A DNA stretch of 64,000 nt from Desulfitobacterium metallireducens DSM 15288. Its GTDB lineage: Bacteria; Bacillota; Desulfitobacteriia; Desulfitobacteriales; Desulfitobacteriaceae. Shown here in pieces: positions 50,608 through 58,909 of the stretch. Where the stretch lies: the NCBI RefSeq assembly GCF_000231405.2, contig NZ_CP007032.1, positions 2,728,001 through 2,792,000 of the forward strand. The letters are read 5' to 3'. Each line of letters starts with the position of its first letter. The stretch's first letter is position 1. A program made the position numbers and the translations under genes. Below the pieces are notes generated by a model. That model searched no databases, was not told where the DNA came from, and saw only the letters and a program-made list of their open reading frames with translations.

Positions 50608-52128
50608 ATGAAAACGATTGCCAAAATCAAGATCGAAAAACTCATATTTCCGCAGGCAGAAAAACCAGCTCTCCAAAACATCGATTTGGAAATATATCAA
50701 GGAGATTTCCTCGTCATTACCGGCGATGTTGCCTCAGGAAAATCGGTCTTACTGCACTCCATTACAGGGGCCATCCCGCATTTTCATAACGCGGAGTTAA
50801 CCGGTAAAATCACCCTCCTCGGTCAAGATGTCAAGGACCTCCCCCTCAACAAAATGTCCGATTATGTTGGCTATATGATGCAAGAACCACAGAATCAATT
50901 GATTAGTCAGGAGGTCTATGACGACGTAGCCTTCGGTCTTGGCAACCTGGAAATTCCCCTTGAGCAGATCAACAAAACGGTAAAACGTACTTTGGAATTT
51001 GTAGGTCTAGCAGGTTATGAAAGGAGACAGACCGCATCTCTTTCCGGCGGGCAGGCCCAACGTGTCGTTTTAGCCAGTGTTTTAGCCCTCCAGGCACCGC
51101 TTTTGATTCTTGACCAACCAACCGCCGAGCTCGATCCTCAGGGTCGCTTCGAGCTTTATCAGCGACTGAGTCTCTTAAATAAAACCCAGAAGCTCACGAT
51201 TATTCTGGTCATGGATCGAATCGAGGAAGTCCTTAACTATGCCAACAGAGTCTTATATCTTCAAGACGGTGAAATTATCAAACAGTATTCGCCTGAATCA
51301 TATTACCAAGATCAAATCCTCCATCGAGAAGGAAAATTACAATCTATCTCTGCCAACGCTAGCAGTACTGCCAGTACTCCCACCCCGCAACGCGTCGGCC
51401 CTCCAGATATAATTGCTCAAATGAACCATGTCTCCTACCATTACAAAGACAATTTATTAGGTTGTAAAGACCTCAATCTAAAAATTCATAAGGGTGATTT
51501 TTTAGCGGTCATTGGTTTAAACGGTTCAGGGAAATCAACCTTAGCTAAATTACTGGTCGGTCTGTTAAAGCCTTCTCAGGGTGAGCTTAAACGGTTTACT
51601 CAGAACGCTGGCTTCCTCTTTCAAAACCCCGACTTTCAAATCTTTGCCAGTACATTGGAAGAAGAGGTTGGATTTTCACTCAAGTTAAGAGGTGAAGCTC
51701 AGGAAATAAGGGATCAAAAAATTGAGGAGTCTCTAGAATTTTTGGGGCTGCTAAAGTATAAAAAAATGCATCCCCAACGCTTAAGCCGAGGTCAGCGCCA
51801 GCTTTTAGCCCTCACCTCTGTTCTCGTCAGCGATCCAGATTTCATCATCGCTGATGAACCGACTTCGGGTCTTGACGAAAACCAGGGCTATCGGATTATG
51901 GACAAACTCTTCGATTTATCCCAAAAAGGCAAAACCATACTATTAATTACTCATGATTTGAGCATGGCTAGCACGTATTCTAACCGCTTAGTGGCGATGC
52001 ATAACCATAGACTTCAACTCGATATTGCAACACGTGATCTTGACGAACATCTTGCTGAACTTCAAGCGATAGGCCTGAATTTTCATCCGCTTATTTCCTT
52101 CAAGGAGGCTCAGAATGGAACTTTCTAA
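50608..52128 (+). CDS. Fused ECF-type ATPase with two ABC domains (asymmetric sites)
   Basis: This 506-residue protein starts at the ATG at 50608 behind GAGGTG. Two ABC domains are fused. Domain 1 has Walker A GDVASGKSVL (Lys 45), signature LSGGQAQRV (145), Walker B LLILDQPTAELD, where Gln 170 replaces the catalytic Glu, and VMDR in place of the H-loop His. Domain 2 has GLNGSGKSTL (Lys 309), signature LSRGQRQ (392), Walker B FIIADEPTSGLD and H-loop LITHD. All changes fall on one of the two composite sites. It powers the transporter encoded with the next two genes. Regulation is by the cobalamin riboswitch. Confidence 0.93.
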   Translation: MKTIAKIKIEKLIFPQAEKPALQNIDLEIYQGDFLVITGDVASGKSVLLHSITGAIPHFHNAELTGKITLLGQDVKDLPLNKMSDYVGYMMQEPQNQLISQEVYDDVAFGLGNLEIPLEQINKTVKRTLEFVGLAGYERRQTASLSGGQAQRVVLASVLALQAPLLILDQPTAELDPQGRFELYQRLSLLNKTQKLTIILVMDRIEEVLNYANRVLYLQDGEIIKQYSPESYYQDQILHREGKLQSISANASSTASTPTPQRVGPPDIIAQMNHVSYHYKDNLLGCKDLNLKIHKGDFLAVIGLNGSGKSTLAKLLVGLLKPSQGELKRFTQNAGFLFQNPDFQIFASTLEEEVGFSLKLRGEAQEIRDQKIEESLEFLGLLKYKKMHPQRLSRGQRQLLALTSVLVSDPDFIIADEPTSGLDENQGYRIMDKLFDLSQKGKTILLITHDLSMASTYSNRLVAMHNHRLQLDIATRDLDEHLAELQAIGLNFHPLISFKEAQNGTF

Positions 52129-52852
52129 GCTCGATCCCCGGACAAAGCTGCTTTGGTATGCTCTCCTGATCTATTTCTCACTGAGCAGTGGAACCCTTGT
52201 TCAGTTAGGCCTTGTTTTCGGGGTCTGCCTTACCGCTTCTCTTCTCATAACCGGTTCTTTAAAACAGTATAAAGTCATGATTGGCATCCTGTTGCTCTTG
52301 GGATTTCAGACTCTGATTCTTCAGTTGATCTTCTGCCGGGAAGGCGAAATCATCTACCAATGGGGACTCATTACAATCTACAGCGAAGCCGTACCCCTTG
52401 CAATCACCGGCCTACTCAAGGCCTCGATTATTGTTTTTGCCAGTATGCAATTTTTCACGTCATCCTCACCTCAAGACTTTACCTTAATGCTGATGAAATT
52501 CAAAATCCCCTATCGCTTTGCTATGCTGGTGGGACTGGGCGCCCGGTTCATCCCCCTCATGAAAGAAGAATATGTGTCCATAATCGATAGCCAGCGAACT
52601 CGCGGTCTTCCCATGAACAGTGTTTGGGACAAGATCAGAGCCCTTATTCCAACCTTCCTGCCTTTTTTATATCGCGCCGTCCGACGCTCGACAGAAACGG
52701 CTCTAGCCATGGAGCTAAGGGGCTATGGACGGAGCAAAAACCGAACCTTTTCTTCCAGTATAGCGATTAAACCTTACGATATCGCCTTAATCATAAGCAT
52801 GATATTGGTAATTACCCTCGACCTCGTAAATAGGGTATTTCCATTAATATAA
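52115..52852 (+). CDS. ECF transporter transmembrane component EcfT
   Basis: This 245-residue membrane protein has about five to six helices. The two coupling motifs of the family are present: SQRTRGLPM and MELRGYGRSKNR (x-R-G motifs that dock on the ATPases). It begins with LSKLDPRTKLLWYALLIYFS, typical of EcfT/CbiQ. The gene overlaps the ATPase gene by 14 bp and is translated from GGAGG inside it. It links the ATPase to the substrate-binding component. Confidence 0.92.
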   Translation: MELSKLDPRTKLLWYALLIYFSLSSGTLVQLGLVFGVCLTASLLITGSLKQYKVMIGILLLLGFQTLILQLIFCREGEIIYQWGLITIYSEAVPLAITGLLKASIIVFASMQFFTSSSPQDFTLMLMKFKIPYRFAMLVGLGARFIPLMKEEYVSIIDSQRTRGLPMNSVWDKIRALIPTFLPFLYRAVRRSTETALAMELRGYGRSKNRTFSSSIAIKPYDIALIISMILVITLDLVNRVFPLI

Positions 52853-52884
52853 ATGATTCACCAAAATCTAAGGAGGAAAATTCA

Positions 52885-53415
52885 ATGGAGAAAAAATTAT
52901 TGAGAACAGACACTAGAGCCTTAGTTGGCTCCGTCATCGTCGGGATCGTCTTCCTGATTTCAATGCAGGTCACAGGACGGATCGACGGTATTTTAGACCC
53001 GACCCTCTTACTTTTAAATGGAACTGCTTGGTCTTTCTTTACCGGCCTCATCATTTTAATGTATAAACAACCAGCGGGTATTATTGCTGGATTATTGGAA
53101 GCCATTGTCGCCATGGCAACGGCCTATTCCCCACTCGCCTTTTTCTTCCTCTTCGCTAATACCATTGGCTCCATTTCTTACTCCTTAATTGAACGAAAGC
53201 TTTCCATGGAGAAATTAAGTCACCATATATTAGCTCAGATCGGATGTAATGTAACGGGTAACTTGTGCGTGATGGTCGGGTTGATTTATGTCATTCATCT
53301 GGACTGGAAGGTCGCTCTATTTAGTTCAGCATTAACCACCCTTGTTGCCACTATAGTTGCCGGCATCCTGACTCTAAAAGTCTACTCAGCCTTGCAAAAA
53401 TCCGCCTTAATTTAG
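52885..53415 (+). CDS. ECF transporter substrate-binding component (candidate cobalamin/corrinoid S subunit)
   Basis: This 176-residue protein has about five to six membrane helices and no ATP-binding motif (LVGSVIVGIVFLISMQVTGR, SFFTGLIILMYKQPAGIIAG, ALTTLVATIVAGILTLKVYS). Size and position mark it as the S subunit of the ECF complex. The gene order (double ATPase, T, S) is like YkoDCE and like CbrUVT. Control by a cobalamin riboswitch favours cobalamin or a corrinoid precursor over thiamin precursors. This is inference, since S subunits cannot be assigned from sequence by eye. Confidence 0.82.
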   Translation: MEKKLLRTDTRALVGSVIVGIVFLISMQVTGRIDGILDPTLLLLNGTAWSFFTGLIILMYKQPAGIIAGLLEAIVAMATAYSPLAFFFLFANTIGSISYSLIERKLSMEKLSHHILAQIGCNVTGNLCVMVGLIYVIHLDWKVALFSSALTTLVATIVAGILTLKVYSALQKSALI

Positions 53416-53499
53416 TTGTTTGGGGGTCGTTATTTGTTGATCAGACTTGACATGTCCTTTCCCGTATGCCATTTTTATTATAAAAGGAGTGTGATTTAA

Positions 53500-54024
53500 A
53501 TGGTCCAAGAGAAAGTACAAGAAGCTCTAGTTCAACAGCTAAACAAAGAATTATATTCCGCCTACTTTTATCTCGGCATGGTCACTTATTTTTCAAATCT
53601 TAATCTCGAAGGTTTTGCCCACTATTTCCGTGTTCAAGTTCAGGAAGAACGGGATCATGCCCTTGGATTTTTCAATTACCTCTTAAAGACAAATAACCCC
53701 ATCCAACTCCCTGCAATTGCACAGCCCCCGCAGAATTTTGAGAGCCCCTTACATGTATTTGAATTGGCCCTTCGTCATGAGGAGAAAGTCACTCAATCGA
53801 TCTATTCTTTAATGGATGTTGCCCAAGAATTCAAGGATCATCAGACGCAAGTCTTCTTGCAATGGTATATCACGGAACAATCCGAAGAAGAGGACAATAT
53901 GACCCGCGTTTATAACCGCTTAAAACTCGCTGGGAATGAAGGTTCAGGAATTTTCATGCTCGACAACGAGCTTGCCCAACGAATTTACACCCCAGCAGTT
54001 ATTCCCGGTGTAACTTTAGTTTAG
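53500..54024 (+). CDS. Ferritin (non-haem, FtnA-like)
   Basis: This 174-residue four-helix protein has the ferroxidase ligands in order: Glu in QLNKELYSAYFYLGM, Glu-x-x-His in QVQEERDHALGF, Glu in ALRHEEKV and Gln/Glu in WYITEQSEEE. Length is normal for bacterial FtnA. It stores iron as a 24-mer and limits oxidative damage. It has its own AAAAGGAG site and terminator, so it is not part of the ECF operon despite the same direction. Confidence 0.95.
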   Translation: MVQEKVQEALVQQLNKELYSAYFYLGMVTYFSNLNLEGFAHYFRVQVQEERDHALGFFNYLLKTNNPIQLPAIAQPPQNFESPLHVFELALRHEEKVTQSIYSLMDVAQEFKDHQTQVFLQWYITEQSEEEDNMTRVYNRLKLAGNEGSGIFMLDNELAQRIYTPAVIPGVTLV

Positions 54025-54035
54025 ATGTCGAAAAC

Positions 54036-54070
54036 GAAGCCCGATTATTAAATAATCGGGCTTCGTTTTA
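54036..54070 (+). terminator. Ferritin terminator
   Basis: A 14-bp stem GAAGCCCGATTATT with AATAATCGGGCTTC is followed by GTTTTAT. Confidence 0.85.
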
Positions 54071-54082
54071 TAACAATAAAAA

Positions 54083-54102
54083 GAGGGCTGTGCAACAGCC
54101 CC
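54083..54102 (-). terminator. Terminator after the SHOCT gene
   Basis: A stem GGGGCTGT/ACAGCCCT with a short loop is followed on the minus strand by CTTTTTATTG. Confidence 0.7.
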
Positions 54103-54116
54103 TTAGATTTTCCGCT

Positions 54117-54305
54117 TTATTCAGCAAGAATATTCTTCTTCATCAGGAATTCTTCTTCCGTGATTTCACTCCTTGCATACCGCTCTTTCAAAATGTCCAG
54201 AGCAGCATCATTTCTTCGGTAGCACTTATGCTTATGGAAAAAATCTGTTTTATAATCCCAAACTAAATATAAGCCAACCCCAAAAATAAGGATCCCTATC
54301 ATCAT
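54117..54305 (-). CDS. Small SHOCT-domain membrane protein
   Basis: This 62-residue protein has one N-terminal membrane helix (MIGILIFGVGLYLVW) and a C-terminal SHOCT module (ALDILKERYARSEITEEEFLMKK). SHOCT modules are short oligomerisation units with no enzymatic role. The start follows AGGAGGTG. It may be co-transcribed with the Asn-rich gene just upstream. Confidence 0.88.
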   Translation of the reverse strand: MMIGILIFGVGLYLVWDYKTDFFHKHKCYRRNDAALDILKERYARSEITEEEFLMKKNILAE

Positions 54306-54358
54306 TCAATACACCTCCTATTTCTGATCAAAATTGTATCGTCCCCTACCTCCATCTA

Positions 54359-54649
54359 TTATTGATTAGGAGTTTGATTGGGAGTAGGAGTTGATGGGGC
54401 TGGGGCTTGATTTTGGTTGTTATTTTTGTTTTTGTTATTGAAATTGGGATTCTGGTTGAAACCTCGTTGTTGCGGATTTCTAAAACCATAATTACCGTTC
54501 ATTCCCTGACGATTGGTAATCCTATGTCCAGCAAAAGCGCCCATACCACCATGTTCAACGTAACGGAAGGCTACAGACCCAGCACAAACCCCTAAACCGA
54601 GTACCATCAATAAAATTCCGCCCACAAGTTGTTTCTTCTTCTTCTTCAA
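54359..54649 (-). CDS. Small membrane protein with Asn/Gln/Pro-rich tail
   Basis: This 96-residue protein starts at TTG behind GGAGGAAC. It has a poly-Lys start, one membrane helix (about 8-28, VGGILLMVLGLGVCAGSVAF) and an exposed tail rich in Asn, Gln, Gly and Pro (FNQNPNFNNKNKNNNQNQ). No family is recognised. It lies 53 bp upstream of the SHOCT gene in the same direction. Confidence 0.75.
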   Translation of the reverse strand: MKKKKKQLVGGILLMVLGLGVCAGSVAFRYVEHGGMGAFAGHRITNRQGMNGNYGFRNPQQRGFNQNPNFNNKNKNNNQNQAPAPSTPTPNQTPNQ

Positions 54650-54784
54650 GAAAGTTCCTCCTCTCTATGAGATCTGATATAATTATATCGCGGATCTAGA
54701 TCAAGATTCTGATCAATTTATGATATATTTATTAAGATATTATAGAGATTTCCGAAATGGGGTTAAAGGGGACTTAAAAATAAC

Positions 54785-54832
54785 AAGGGGATGTTACATT
54801 GAACTAAGAGTTCATCGTAACATCCCCTTTGG
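54785..54832 (-). terminator. Terminator of the peptide transporter operon
   Basis: AAGGGGATGTTAC pairs perfectly with GTAACATCCCCTT, with an inner GAACT/AGTTC stem. TTATTTTTAAG follows on the minus strand. Confidence 0.85.
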
Positions 54833-54847
54833 TTAAAGTTAAGCGTT

Positions 54848-55816
54848 TCAGTCAAAGAGGTGGCAAGCCACCCAATGGTCTGGAGAAATTTCCTTCAAAA
54901 CCGGTGCATTTTCTTTGCATTGGTCCATTGCCTTAAAGCAACGAGAAGCGAAACGGCAACCCGCAGGCGGGTTGATCGGACTGGGTACATCACCCTCTAA
55001 GATGATCCGTTCTTTTTTCTTTTCCGGGTTAATGTTTGGAATGGCGGATAGCAAGGCTTGCGTGTAAGGGTGCATCGGGTTCGCATAAAGCTCTTTTTTC
55101 GGAGCGATTTCTACAAGCTTACCGAGATACATTACGCCTACACGGTCGCTGATATGTTTGACGACATTCAAGCCGTGCGCGATAAACAGGTAAGTCAACC
55201 CAAACTCCTCTTTTAAATCATCGAGTAGATTTAAAACCTGAGCCTGAATAGAAACGTCCAGTGCAGAAACCGGTTCATCGCAGACGATAAGCTTAGGCTG
55301 CACCGCAAGGGCGCGAGCAATGCCAACCCGTTGGCGCTGACCGCCGGAAAACTCGTGCGGATAACGGTTCCGTTGATGCTGCGCGAGTCCGACACAGTTT
55401 AACAGGTAGATCACGCGTTCTTCAACTTTATCCTTCGGCAAAAGATTGTTGATCAGAATTGGTTCAGCAATAATGTCACCAATCGTCATTCTCGGGTTCA
55501 AAGAAGCGTAAGGATCCTGAAAAATCATCTGAATGTCTTTGCAGTAGGAACGACGCGCTTTCTCATTCAACGCAGTCAGATCCTTGCCCTCAAAGAAAAT
55601 CTTACCGTTTGAAGGATTGTAAAGATTAACCAAGATTTTGCCAAACGTTGTTTTTCCACATCCAGATTCTCCAACGAGACCAAATGCCTCTCCTTTTTGG
55701 ATAGCCAAAGACACATCATCCACTGCTTTCAAAACAGAAACCGGCTTGCCGAGGAAATTGGTTTCGACGGTGAAATGTTTGGAAAGGTGTTGAATGTCCA
55801 TCAATATTTCGCTCAT
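54848..55816 (-). CDS. Oligo/dipeptide ABC transporter ATPase (OppF/DppF type)
   Basis: This 322-residue ATPase has Walker A GESGCGKTTFGK, signature HEFSGGQRQRVGIARAL, Walker B LIVCDEPVSALD and the C-terminal oligopeptide-transporter extension. That extension has PLHPYT-like AMHPYTQALLSAIPNINP and the Cys-rich CRFASRCFKAMDQCKENAP, whose Cys residues can hold an iron-sulfur cluster. The gene overlaps the OppD-type gene by 4 bp and is last in the operon. Confidence 0.94.
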   Translation of the reverse strand: MSEILMDIQHLSKHFTVETNFLGKPVSVLKAVDDVSLAIQKGEAFGLVGESGCGKTTFGKILVNLYNPSNGKIFFEGKDLTALNEKARRSYCKDIQMIFQDPYASLNPRMTIGDIIAEPILINNLLPKDKVEERVIYLLNCVGLAQHQRNRYPHEFSGGQRQRVGIARALAVQPKLIVCDEPVSALDVSIQAQVLNLLDDLKEEFGLTYLFIAHGLNVVKHISDRVGVMYLGKLVEIAPKKELYANPMHPYTQALLSAIPNINPEKKKERIILEGDVPSPINPPAGCRFASRCFKAMDQCKENAPVLKEISPDHWVACHLFD

Positions 55817-56799
55817 TTTACCTTCAATTCCCCTTCCTTGGTTTCGTCATATAAAAAGCAACGGACCTTATGCCCATCAATCTCTCTAAGCTCTGGCGTT
55901 TCTTTCGTGCATCGTTCCATACAGTGCTCGCAACGATCGGAAAAAGAACAACCGGAGGGCATATGCAAAGGGTTAGGTACCATACCCTTAATCATATATA
56001 GACGTTCATCGCTGTCATTATCGATTTGAGGAATCGAATTCAGCAGTCCTACGGTGTAGGGGTGTAGAGGATTTTTAAACAAGCTCTTTACATTGGCTTC
56101 CTCAACAATTTTACCGCAGTACATGACGATGACGCGATCAGCTGCTTCGGCAACAACACCCAAATCATGAGTGATGAGCATCACAGCCATGTTGAATTTT
56201 TCCCTCATATTATAGAGCAGTTCTAGAATCTGAGCCTGAATTGTGACATCAAGCGCAGTCGTCGGTTCATCAGCAATCAACAGTTCAGGGTCGCAAGAAA
56301 GTGCCATCGCAATCATGACCCGCTGACGCATCCCGCCACTCATCTGATGAGGATAATCGTTAGCACGTTCCGCCGGAGAAGGTATACCCACCGTTTCCAG
56401 CATTTTTACAGTCCGTTCCAACGCCTCTTTTTTCGAAATCTCCATATGGGTTAAAATATTTTCCATAATCTGGTCTTTAATGCGATAAACCGGATTCAAA
56501 GACGTCATCGGTTCCTGGAAAATCATTGAAATCTCATTTCCCCGGATCTTTTGCAGTTCTTTTTGGTTCATCTTGTTTAAATCCTGGGATTTAAATAAAA
56601 TTTCTCCGCCGGCAATCTTACCAGGGTTCTGCAATAATCCCATGATGGAAAGAGAGGTCACGCTTTTTCCGGAGCCAGATTCGCCGACAATCGCCAGAAT
56701 TTCACCTTTATCGATGGTGAAACTGACGTCATCGACTGCCCTAACCGTGCCACGCTTTAGTTTGAATTCTGTTTTTAAATTTTTTACTTCCAATAACAT
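55813..56799 (-). CDS. Oligo/dipeptide ABC transporter ATPase (OppD/DppD type)
   Basis: This 328-residue ATPase has Walker A GESGSGKSVTSLS, signature HQMSGGMRQRVMIAMAL, Walker B LLIADEPTTALD and H-loop LITHDLGVVAE. The C-terminal extension has LHPYTVGLLNSIPQID and CSFSDRCEHCMERC. It pairs with the OppF-type ATPase as a heterodimer under the two permeases. It is third from the promoter side after the permeases in a five-gene operon. Confidence 0.94.
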   Translation of the reverse strand: MLLEVKNLKTEFKLKRGTVRAVDDVSFTIDKGEILAIVGESGSGKSVTSLSIMGLLQNPGKIAGGEILFKSQDLNKMNQKELQKIRGNEISMIFQEPMTSLNPVYRIKDQIMENILTHMEISKKEALERTVKMLETVGIPSPAERANDYPHQMSGGMRQRVMIAMALSCDPELLIADEPTTALDVTIQAQILELLYNMREKFNMAVMLITHDLGVVAEAADRVIVMYCGKIVEEANVKSLFKNPLHPYTVGLLNSIPQIDNDSDERLYMIKGMVPNPLHMPSGCSFSDRCEHCMERCTKETPELREIDGHKVRCFLYDETKEGELKVK

Positions 56800-56813
56800 C
56801 TAGTTCACCACCC

Positions 56814-57746
56814 CTACTTTACTCTGGATTTCGGATCAAGCGCATCCCGGAGCCCGTCGCCAAGCAGGTTAAACGCCAATACAGTAATGGTAATTGCGAT
56901 ACCAGGGAAAATCAGCGTGTAAGGAGCCGTGAAAATGAAGCCCCGTGCCCGACCCAGCATATCACCCCACTCAGCAAAAGGCGGCTGAACGCCTAACCCC
57001 AAGAAACCGAGTGCTGCAGTATCAAGTACAGCAGTCGAAATACCCAGGGTGGCCCGGACAACAATCTGAGAAACAACATTAGGTAGAATGTGCTTAAAAA
57101 TAATTCGGCTGTCTGAGTTGCCAATGACCTTGGCTGCCTGAACATAATCATTTTCTTTGACCGATAAAATACTACCCCGTACAATACGGGCATACTCTGG
57201 GATAGATACCAAGCCGATCGCGATAACCGCCTTATCCAACCCTTTACCAAGCGCCGCCATAAAAGAAATCGCGAGCAAGATGGAGGGAATAGCCAGCATC
57301 ATATCCATGATCCGCATGATGATCGTATCTGACCGGCCGCCGCGATAACCCGCGATAGCACCTAACACAACACCAATCGAAAGGGAGATTGAAACTGCGG
57401 CAACACCCACAAAGAGTGAGATCTTTGTTCCGTCAAGGACTCGACTAAAAATATCCCGACCCAATTGGTCTGTTCCAAACCAATGCGCACCATTTGGCGG
57501 AATAAAGCTTTGGGTCATGTCCGAATAATTAGGATCATAAGGCAAAACCTGTAATCCCAATAACTCGCTCACCCATATAACCAGGGCTATCAAAACGAGA
57601 AATCCGATGATAAACAAGCCAACAACAGCGGCTTTATTTTGTCTGAGCGTTTCCCACATTACTTTTAGCTGCGATTCCGGTTTTTCCACGTATTCGGCAG
57701 CCTGCAACAAATTTTCATCTGAAGTCGAAATTTGATCTTTTCCCAT
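56814..57746 (-). CDS. Oligo/dipeptide ABC transporter permease (OppC/DppC type)
   Basis: This 310-residue permease has an N-terminal cytoplasmic tail and about six helices. The OppC-type sequence is present (HWFGTDQLGRDIFSRVLDGT), and the EAA loop carries EYARIVRGSILSVKENDYVQAA. The C-terminus ends GDGLRDALDPKSR, a hallmark of the family. It lies 14 bp after the OppB-type gene. Confidence 0.94.
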   Translation of the reverse strand: MGKDQISTSDENLLQAAEYVEKPESQLKVMWETLRQNKAAVVGLFIIGFLVLIALVIWVSELLGLQVLPYDPNYSDMTQSFIPPNGAHWFGTDQLGRDIFSRVLDGTKISLFVGVAAVSISLSIGVVLGAIAGYRGGRSDTIIMRIMDMMLAIPSILLAISFMAALGKGLDKAVIAIGLVSIPEYARIVRGSILSVKENDYVQAAKVIGNSDSRIIFKHILPNVVSQIVVRATLGISTAVLDTAALGFLGLGVQPPFAEWGDMLGRARGFIFTAPYTLIFPGIAITITVLAFNLLGDGLRDALDPKSRVK

Positions 57747-57760
57747 ACAAGCTACCCCTC

Positions 57761-58768
57761 CTACTTAGAATATTTAATACGCGGATCAAGGAACGCGTAA
57801 ACAATATCAACTACTAAATTAACTAACACGAAAACCGTAGCAATCAGTAAAACAACCCCTTGAACAACGGGGAAGTCAGACTTGAGGATACAGGTCACAG
57901 TATAAGCACCGATCCCCGGCCAGGAGAATACCGTTTCTGTGAGTACGGCACCGCCAAGCAGGCTGCCTAACTGAAGACCAATGACGGTGACAATAGGAAT
58001 CAAGCCATTACGGAAAGCATGTTTTCGAATGACCTTACCTTCAGATATCCCCTTCGCTCTCGCTGTGCGGATATAATCCTGCTGTAACGTATCCAGCATG
58101 CTCGAACGGGTCATACGGGCAATGATGGCCATGGAATACATCGCCAGGGCAACTGATGGTAAGACCAAATGTTGCAGGGCATTAAGAAAAGCCTCCATAT
58201 TGCCATCGATCAGACTATCAATCAGATAGAACCCCGTCACAGTTGCGGGCTGCAAGAGCGGATCGATTCTTCCGCTAGAGGGCAGCAAGTGCAAGCTCCC
58301 TGAGAAAAGAATAATCAACAAGATACCTAGCCAGAAGATCGGCATCGAAACACCAACCAAGGCTAAGAACATGCCGACATTATCGAAAATGGAGTTCTTT
58401 TTCACCGCGGATATGACACCAATGAGAATACCAAAGACTGCCGCGAGAATAATAGCAACTATGGCCAACTCAATCGTAGCCGGGAATCGAGACATAATCT
58501 CTTTAATGACAGGCGCCTTGGTATAGTAAGACGAACCTAGGTTACCTGTAAGCGCACCCGTAAGGAAATGCCAATATTGCAAGTAAATCGGATCGTTCAG
58601 TCCGTTAACTTGCCTCCAGGCCTCAATCGCTTCCTGCGTTGCGTGCTGTCCCAATACAATTGGAGCGGGATCTGGCGAAAAAACGCGCATGATGAGAAAA
58701 ACAATGATGGAAACACCAAGCAGCACAGGAATTAACATCAAAATCCGTTTAATGATATATTTAATCAT
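57761..58768 (-). CDS. Oligo/dipeptide ABC transporter permease (OppB/DppB type)
   Basis: This 335-residue permease has six helices. The N-terminus is typical (IIKRILMLIPVLLGVSIIVF), and the EAA loop has RSSMLDTLQQDYIRTARAKG followed by ETVFSWPGIGAYTV. A stem-loop at 58856-58878 separates it from the substrate-binding gene, so it may be expressed at a lower level than that gene. Confidence 0.94.
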   Translation of the reverse strand: MIKYIIKRILMLIPVLLGVSIIVFLIMRVFSPDPAPIVLGQHATQEAIEAWRQVNGLNDPIYLQYWHFLTGALTGNLGSSYYTKAPVIKEIMSRFPATIELAIVAIILAAVFGILIGVISAVKKNSIFDNVGMFLALVGVSMPIFWLGILLIILFSGSLHLLPSSGRIDPLLQPATVTGFYLIDSLIDGNMEAFLNALQHLVLPSVALAMYSMAIIARMTRSSMLDTLQQDYIRTARAKGISEGKVIRKHAFRNGLIPIVTVIGLQLGSLLGGAVLTETVFSWPGIGAYTVTCILKSDFPVVQGVVLLIATVFVLVNLVVDIVYAFLDPRIKYSK

Positions 58769-58855
58769 CTATAACACCTTTCAGCTCTTATGAGAATAAA
58801 GAAGACTAATGAAAAAGAAGACAAGACGGAGAGAGCGTATGCAAAGCAAAACCGG

Positions 58856-58878
58856 GAACCGGGTTAAAAACCCGGTTC
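58856..58878 (-). terminator. Intercistronic hairpin between binding-protein and permease genes
   Basis: A perfect 10-bp stem GAACCGGGTT/AACCCGGTTC with a 3-nt loop is extended by CCG/CGG pairs outside. The following T tract is weak (GGTTTTGC), so it is probably a partial terminator or mRNA stabiliser for the upstream cistron. Confidence 0.7.
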
Positions 58879-58909
58879 TCGGTAGCAAAGGCAATATTTA
58901 TTCAAGCCA

